From Cricetomys ansorgei (lineage: Eukaryota; Chordata; Mammalia; Rodentia; Nesomyidae): DNA of 64,000 nucleotides. Each line of letters opens with the position of its first letter. The stretch's first letter is position 1. The stretch lies in the NCBI GenBank assembly GCA_026225945.1, contig JAMJFZ010000199.1:67434501-67498500 (forward strand), written 5' to 3'. The notes beneath the pieces were generated by a model. It saw only the letters and a program-made list of their open reading frames with translations, ran no database searches and was not told where the DNA came from. A program made the translations under genes and the position numbers. Below are positions 59,664 to 64,000 of the stretch, in pieces.

Positions 59664-60070
59664 TGTATGCCGGTGAATTTTATGTCAACTTGACACAAGC
59701 TAGAGTCATTTGAGAAGAGGGACTCTCAATTGAGAAAATTCCTTCATAAGAATGGCCTGTAACCAAGTCTGTACATTTTCTTGATTAATGATTGATGTGG
59801 GTGAGCTCAGCTCCACCTTCCCTGGGCAGGTGGTCTTTGATGGTATAAGAAAACAGGTTGAACAAGCCACAGGGAGAAAGGGAGCAAACACCTTTCCTCC
59901 ATAACTTCTACTTAGTTCCTGTCTCCAGGTTCCTGTCCTGCCTTCCTGCCTTGAGTTCCCTCAGTGATGGAGCATAAACTTCTAGTTATAAGCTGAATTA
60001 AACACTTTCCTCCACAATTTGCCTTTGCTCATGGTGTTTTCTCACAGCAATTGAAACTCTAACTAAGGCA
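59664..60070 (+). mobile_element. ORR1-type MaLR solo LTR
   Basis: A full LTR of 407 bases from TGTATGCCGGTGAATTTTAT to ACTCTAACTAAGGCA. GTCAACTTGACACAAGCTAG, GTATAAGAAAACAGGTTGAA and CTCACAGCAATTGAAACTCT are typical. AATTAAACAC stands where the AATAAA signal would be. The 5-base flanks match only 3/5. It sits about 0.6 kb beyond the collagen poly(A) signal. Confidence 0.85.
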
Positions 60071-60478
60071 ACACATGAATGAACAATTTCATCAGTCAAT
60101 ATGTCAATCAATATCTTTGGCCAAGTGAAAAAAATAGGAAAAGTAATTCTTCCAAGAATGTTGGTAAGGATGTACATCCACAGGATACATCCTAGTGAAT
60201 TCAATTTTCCAGTTTGCAACAGACCCTGCCCACAGTGGTTCTGAGCACACTGAAGGGGCTTCTTTCCATATGGAAAACAAAGGGATGTATCCACAAAGGG
60301 CATAGTAATGTAGTACCCCCATCCCCAGCTAGCTCCATGAAACACTTGCTCATCCAACATCTGGAAGGAATAGGTAGACAAGGTACTGCAGTTCCAAGAA
60401 CTTACATAGTGATCAAGAAGTCCAGGAGAAGCTAGAGAAGGGAAATGAATACTCAAGAGCAACTTAGAGGAAAACACA
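60071..60478. other. Unassigned sequence downstream of the collagen gene
   Basis: No repeat recognised. It is crossed by a 240-residue minus-strand ORF (59998-60720) that I reject. Confidence 0.5.
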
Positions 60479-60484
60479 TTTATT
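60479..60484 (-). promoter_or_regulatory. Candidate distal poly(A) signal
   Basis: TTTATT on the plus strand is AATAAA on the minus strand. If used, the 3' UTR would be about 1.05 kb and would include the CA repeat. Confidence 0.35.
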
Positions 60485-60519
60485 GAGCACCCTTTCATGC
60501 TGTGCATAGTGCATGCAGA

Positions 60520-60574
60520 CCACACACACACAGACACACAGAGACATACACACAGACACACAGAGACATACACA

Positions 60575-60626
<52 letters not shown>
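60520..60626. repeat. (CA)n / ACAG microsatellite
   Basis: ACACAGAC-type units followed by about 22 uninterrupted CA units. It causes the Cys/Val runs in minus-strand ORFs. Confidence 0.96.
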
Positions 60627-60627
<1 letters not shown>

Positions 60628-60689
60628 ATGACTGATAGAGATTCCCCAGGTATGCAGTGATGAACGACCCACAAGTAAGAAAGTCAAGT

Positions 60690-61510
60690 GGCCACTGGAA
60701 ACCTTTATTTTGCAATTCACACAACTGAAAGCAGCCTGAGGAACTTGAAGGGGTCCAGGCCTTGGCTTAGAAGCAAATCCACAACCAGGAACTCTTCTTC
60801 AGCACCAGCTTTGTTCATTGAGGGCCCAGACACAAGCCACTGCCAACCCTCTGTGAGACTCCTTTTGGTTTGGTACCCTACAGTACCTAGGATGCACTCC
60901 GACACCTACAGTTGCTCTGAACTTCAAGTGTGTACCTTGTTTCCAGAGGTCAGTGCATTTACCCAGAATTCAAATTCTTCCTCTTTCTGCTTAAAGTCTG
61001 TCCTGGGAGGTGGAGATTTCAAAGGTATTTCTCCTTGGGCCATCTCTAGGCACAGCTGAGAAAGGAAGCCCATAGGCTCCATCCCTTAAAGTTTCCTATC
61101 CAGGAAAGAGGTAAATTCAGCAAGTCTGTAGTTAGGGCTGTGTAGCACCGAGGATTCCTCAGAACTGACTACCACACTGTGCTGACAAGGAGAGCTGAGA
61201 CAGGAAACCATTTCATGTCGAAGAAGCTCCCCCAGAACCATTTACATTTGAAATAACAAGAGATGATAGCAATAATATTAATAATAATCTGTCAGACAGC
61301 ATCAGTTGTGAGGTCTCTGAGGAAGGGGAGAAAGGTGGCAAGGATAGGTAGGCAGGCAAGGAAGGAAGAGAAGTACAGGAAGAAAGGCAAGGGAAAGGGA
61401 GAGGAGAGAAAAAAGAAGAATCTGAAATGCTTCAAGGCTTCTGACTTCCCACTGGGCTCTGAGTTCAAGTATCGGAAATCCATAGCAGTGTTTTGATGTT
61501 CTAGAATCTT
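60690..61510 (-). other. Col22a1: 3' UTR of the FACIT collagen gene (inferred)
   Basis: About 820 bases between the stop codon and the proximal poly(A) signal. It contains no SINE or L1, unlike the flanking DNA. A purine-rich stretch (plus-strand GGAAGGAAGAGAAG-type, 61355-61420) and an AT-rich AATAATATTAATAATAAT patch lie in it. The left end is inferred from the signal at 60704-60709 and a GT-rich element just beyond it. No transcript evidence is available here. Confidence 0.6.
60704..60709 (-). promoter_or_regulatory. Proximal poly(A) signal AATAAA
   Basis: On the minus strand AATAAA is followed about 30 bases on by CTTGTGGGTCG, a GT-rich downstream element. It is 802 bases past the stop codon, the first canonical AATAAA I see. 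Confidence 0.6.
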
Positions 61511-61698
61511 CTATGGACCCTTCACATTACTTGGCCGGGCGGCAAGGCTGGCGAAATAGGCACACTGGGAGGGGTCACACTGGCCAGGAGGACCAGGAGG
61601 GCCTGGAGGGCCAGGATGTCCAGCTAGTCCTGTTTCTCCTTGAGGGCCAGGGCTTCCTGGGAGTCCATCTTTAGCATAGCCAGGTTCTCCAGGTTGAC
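61511..61698 (-). CDS. Col22a1: Terminal exon of a FACIT collagen alpha chain, probably collagen XXII alpha 1
   Basis: This is the last coding exon of a fibril-associated (FACIT) collagen, an extracellular matrix protein. It encodes 61 residues plus stop. Triplets begin with a Gly split across the splice junction (QPGEPGYA), break at GYAKDG, then run as nine perfect Gly-X-Y units ending in three GPP and GQC. The tail CDPSQC gives the CysX4Cys pair found at the FACIT COL1/NC1 junction, which in the family cross-links the three chains. The end is [10 protein letters not shown]. The exon starts after an AG acceptor at 61699-61700. The tail best fits COL22A1, a myotendinous-junction collagen, from memory; collagens XXI, XIV and XII are alternatives. 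The FACIT class is much safer than the gene name. Upstream exons lie beyond the window. Confidence 0.85.
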
Positions 61699-61730
61699 CT
61701 GGTCCAGGAAGCAAATGAAACAGAAGGCAG
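61699..61730 (-). promoter_or_regulatory. Splice acceptor with polypyrimidine tract
   Basis: On the minus strand CTGCCTTCTGTTTCATTTGC leads into CTTCCTGGACCAG. This is the only AG near the start of the Gly-X-Y frame. It leaves a phase that splits the first Gly codon (G|GT). The ORF that continues upstream to 61999 reads through the intron and is not coding there. Confidence 0.8.
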
Positions 61731-62885
61731 TTCACATTCAGAAGCAAGTTTATTGTCCATGAGTGAAAGAGCCCTGTGATATTTGCCCCTATATGATACG
61801 GACTAGGTTTCAACATATATTCAGAACAGCCTCTGCCTGGTGTTATAGACACACAGAGAGAATGCCCTATGTGAGCACCAGCTAGAGCAGTGCTTGGCAA
61901 GCAAGGTGGGGGGGGCACCTTCACTGTCTGAGCTAGGTAAGAAATCCAGACACCATGGAGGAAAAACGGACAGAGAAAGTCAAGGCCCTTGGTCTCCACT
62001 CAAATCAGATGAGAAAGCAAGACACTATGTTCTTACACAGTCTAATAGACACATCTGAATTCAGAGTGGGACACCAAAACCAACCTAATGAGTGAGCCTC
62101 AGCCCAGTGGACCTGTCCTTACAGGGACACTTGATGACCCTGCATAATTCAACATCCAAATTGTCTGGAATATGTTATCTCTTCTCAAATTTATCTACAT
62201 GTTAAACTTGAGCCATATACTTGAACTATATTATTCTGTTATATTAAGTTTAAAAAAGTATCCAGGATACATATAATAGCCATTATAGAGTCCAAAATTT
62301 ATACTGAAAGAATATTACCTATAAATAAGCTTCTGTGCCTCCACTTACCAAGTGCTGTGGTATCATATGTGATTAACTTAGCTTCTTCTTCTGTCTCAAC
62401 ACTGGGAAGCTCAGTGCTAGGTGTGATGGCCACCATCCAGTGTGGCACATTCCCCTTACCTTCTCAGTACTTTGTCAAAATATTCCTTATCAAGTAAACA
62501 GAAGATAAACCTTTCCATTGCGAGTGTCTCTAGAATTTAGGAACTATGCTGATGTCCTGGCAAAAGTTATTTAACGTACAATGCTGCCTATGAGAAGTTC
62601 ATGTCTCAGCTGTGCCACCCATTCCTTCCAGTGGGACGCACTGATGATGGTCCCTGACTCAATCTCACACTGGTGTAACCTGAATGGATATTCTACACAC
62701 ATCCTCTTCTAGATGCTCTCTAGTCCGCCTTTCTACAAGTTCTCCAGTTTCAGAATAGTATTTGTATTATATTATATTTGAAAGTCAACAATTTTGTGAA
62801 CAAAATTTATGTCAAATCATCTTCATTAATAAAAATAAGAGCATGTGTCCAACTATAGCTAATTTGAAAAATCATAGAAGGGTAA
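61701..62885 (-). other. Last intron of the collagen gene, proximal part
   Basis: No second Gly-X-Y exon is visible on the minus strand up to the window edge, so the terminal intron is at least 2.3 kb. No repeat is recognised in this part. Confidence 0.6.
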
Positions 62886-62887
62886 AA

Positions 62888-62890
<3 letters not shown>

Positions 62891-62950
<60 letters not shown>
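62891..62950. repeat. (AT)n microsatellite
   Basis: About 30 uninterrupted AT units in the last intron. It generates an Ile/Tyr ORF (62762-62968), which is rejected. Confidence 0.97.
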
Positions 62951-62954
<4 letters not shown>

Positions 62955-63017
62955 ATGCTCATAATTGATCCAAAGTAAGCATAAAAGTTCAAAGTTAAAT
63001 TTAAAAGGTAATTATCC

Positions 63018-63098
63018 TCAGGGCTGAGGCTGGGGTTCAGTGGTAGAGTTTTCACACAGCATGAGGAGGCCCTAGGCCCAGTTTCTTCATTGACCCCA
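63018..63098 (+). mobile_element. ID-like SINE
   Basis: GAGGCTGGGGTTCAGTGGTA with GAGTTTTCACACAGCATGAG and GGCCCTAGGCCCAGTTTC follow the rodent ID tRNA-Ala layout. It passes directly into a CA tail. Confidence 0.7.
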
Positions 63099-63100
<2 letters not shown>

Positions 63101-63140
<40 letters not shown>

Positions 63141-63155
63141 ACACACACACACACA
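63101..63155. repeat. (CA)n microsatellite
   Basis: Two CA blocks separated by one T, grown from the ID SINE tail. Confidence 0.96.
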
Positions 63156-63698
63156 TACTTTAAAGCATGCACACAAATGTACACAACTTTATGAGGTAGA
63201 ATTTGACAACCTGGATTGAGGGTCTTCTACACTCATACTTCCTCTCCTAGTGTGACAACTGCTACATTCAGGAGCTCTTCCAGGGCAGACCTCAGGCACA
63301 GTGGTCAACTGATTGCCATTTCCCAGTTATGTCCAGGTTTTAGAAGTGGAAGTTCCAAGACCCCACAACCCCTTAGCCCTGGGAGGGCTGACCTCCTAGC
63401 TTTGGCTAAGGTTTCCTGGGCATAGTCTGAAAACTACTAATGGGGCATGAATGAGTGTGGAGTTTAAGAAGATGAATGTTGCCTTGCCTGTAGCATTCTT
63501 ACCACTTAAGCTGAGTTAAAATGTGAAAGGAAAATCCTAAGGAGAGATGTGTCTCCAAGTGTCTCCAACATGCCTAGACTCATTTAGCATATGTTAATCC
63601 CTCTCTCCCCTAGGATCATTTCTCATGATATTTGGTAATTTATTATTTTTAATTGGAACATAATAAGTCTTTATATTTCTTGGGCATGATCACTTTTA
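63156..63698. other. Intron sequence, unassigned
   Basis: No exon or confident repeat. The end (63640-63690) is T/A-rich and may be old L1. Confidence 0.5.
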
Positions 63699-63699
63699 T

Positions 63700-63925
63700 A
63701 AGATTACTTATTTATTTGTATTTTATGTATATCCTGGTTTGCCTCTGTTTATGTTTGTGCACCATGTGCTTGCAGTATTGGTAGATACCAGAAGAGGGTA
63801 TCCAATCCCCTATAACTAGAATCACAGATGTTGTGAGCTGCCATGTGAGTGCTGGGAATCAAACCCAGTTTCTCTGCAAGAGCAGCCAGTGCTCTTACCC
63901 ACTGAGCCAGATCTTCAGCCCCACA
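63700..63925 (-). mobile_element. B3/B2-type SINE, antisense
   Basis: ATACCAGAAGAGGGTATCCA, GTGAGTGCTGGGAATCAAAC, TCTGCAAGAGCAGCCAGTGC and CCACTGAGCCAGATCTTCAG are the reversed B2/B3 consensus in order. The tRNA-like head is at the right. Confidence 0.9.
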
Positions 63926-64000
63926 ATGTAATTTTTTCCAGGCCACAGGTACAATATGTAATGAACAAACTGGAAAAATTAGCTACTGCATCATCCCAGA

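Noticed and set aside
59998..60720. 240-residue minus-strand ORF
   Set aside because: It runs through a CA microsatellite (Cys/Val repeats), has no domain and crosses the inferred poly(A) site. It overlaps the end of an ORR1 LTR.
61699..61999. Upstream extension of the collagen ORF to a Met at 61999
   Set aside because: The Gly-X-Y pattern stops at 61698 beside a good splice acceptor. The extension is intronic read-through.
1..64000. CRISPR arrays, tRNA/rRNA genes, or a bacterial or viral gene cluster
   Set aside because: The repeats present are eukaryotic microsatellites and rodent transposons. No cloverleaf or spaced direct-repeat array was seen.

Overview
This window is nuclear DNA from a murid rodent, mouse- or rat-like. 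It is AT-rich, almost free of long open reading frames, and full of rodent-specific interspersed repeats: B1, B2/B3, B4, RSINE1-like and ID-type SINEs, Lx-type L1 3' UTRs, MT and ORR1 LTRs, and a URR1 DNA element. Long CA, GATA, GA and AT microsatellites are also typical of rodents. I cannot tell mouse from rat by reading alone.

The one gene I can support is at the right end on the minus strand. Positions 61511-61698 are the terminal coding exon of a FACIT collagen, most probably Col22a1. It has a clean splice acceptor, the last Gly-X-Y triplets of the triple helix with one imperfection, and a short C-terminal tail with the FACIT CysX4Cys signature. Its 3' UTR runs leftward to a poly(A) signal near 60704. 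A second signal lies beyond a CA repeat near 60479. Everything right of 61698 is the last intron, holding a 60-base AT repeat, an ID-like SINE, a CA repeat and a reversed B3/B2 SINE.

The remaining 60 kb (1 to about 60690) is intergenic sequence downstream of that gene. Region 1-12500 holds old L1 and MIR remnants, a B4 SINE, one MaLR LTR, and two exact tandem duplications (35 bp and 94 bp). Region 12500-31000 has an MT LTR, a reversed LTR-like block, SINEs, URR1, a long polypurine tract, MIR and an MLT1-like element with a triplicated internal block. Region 31000-41000 is L1-rich, with an LTR nested in an Lx 3' UTR and an MT LTR nested in L1 ORF2. Region 45000-60100 has an LTR-like block, a three-layer nest (Lx, ORR1, then a 1.07-kb LTR-like insert), an L1 with an inverted 5' part, and a complete ORR1 LTR. 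Most short ORFs here are microsatellite or repeat artefacts.

No tRNA, rRNA, CRISPR array, operon or novel multi-gene system is visible. The findings concern genome architecture: nested insertions with target-site duplications, twin-priming-like L1 inversion, recent tandem duplications, inverted repeats, non-B-DNA tracts and a candidate RFX site.
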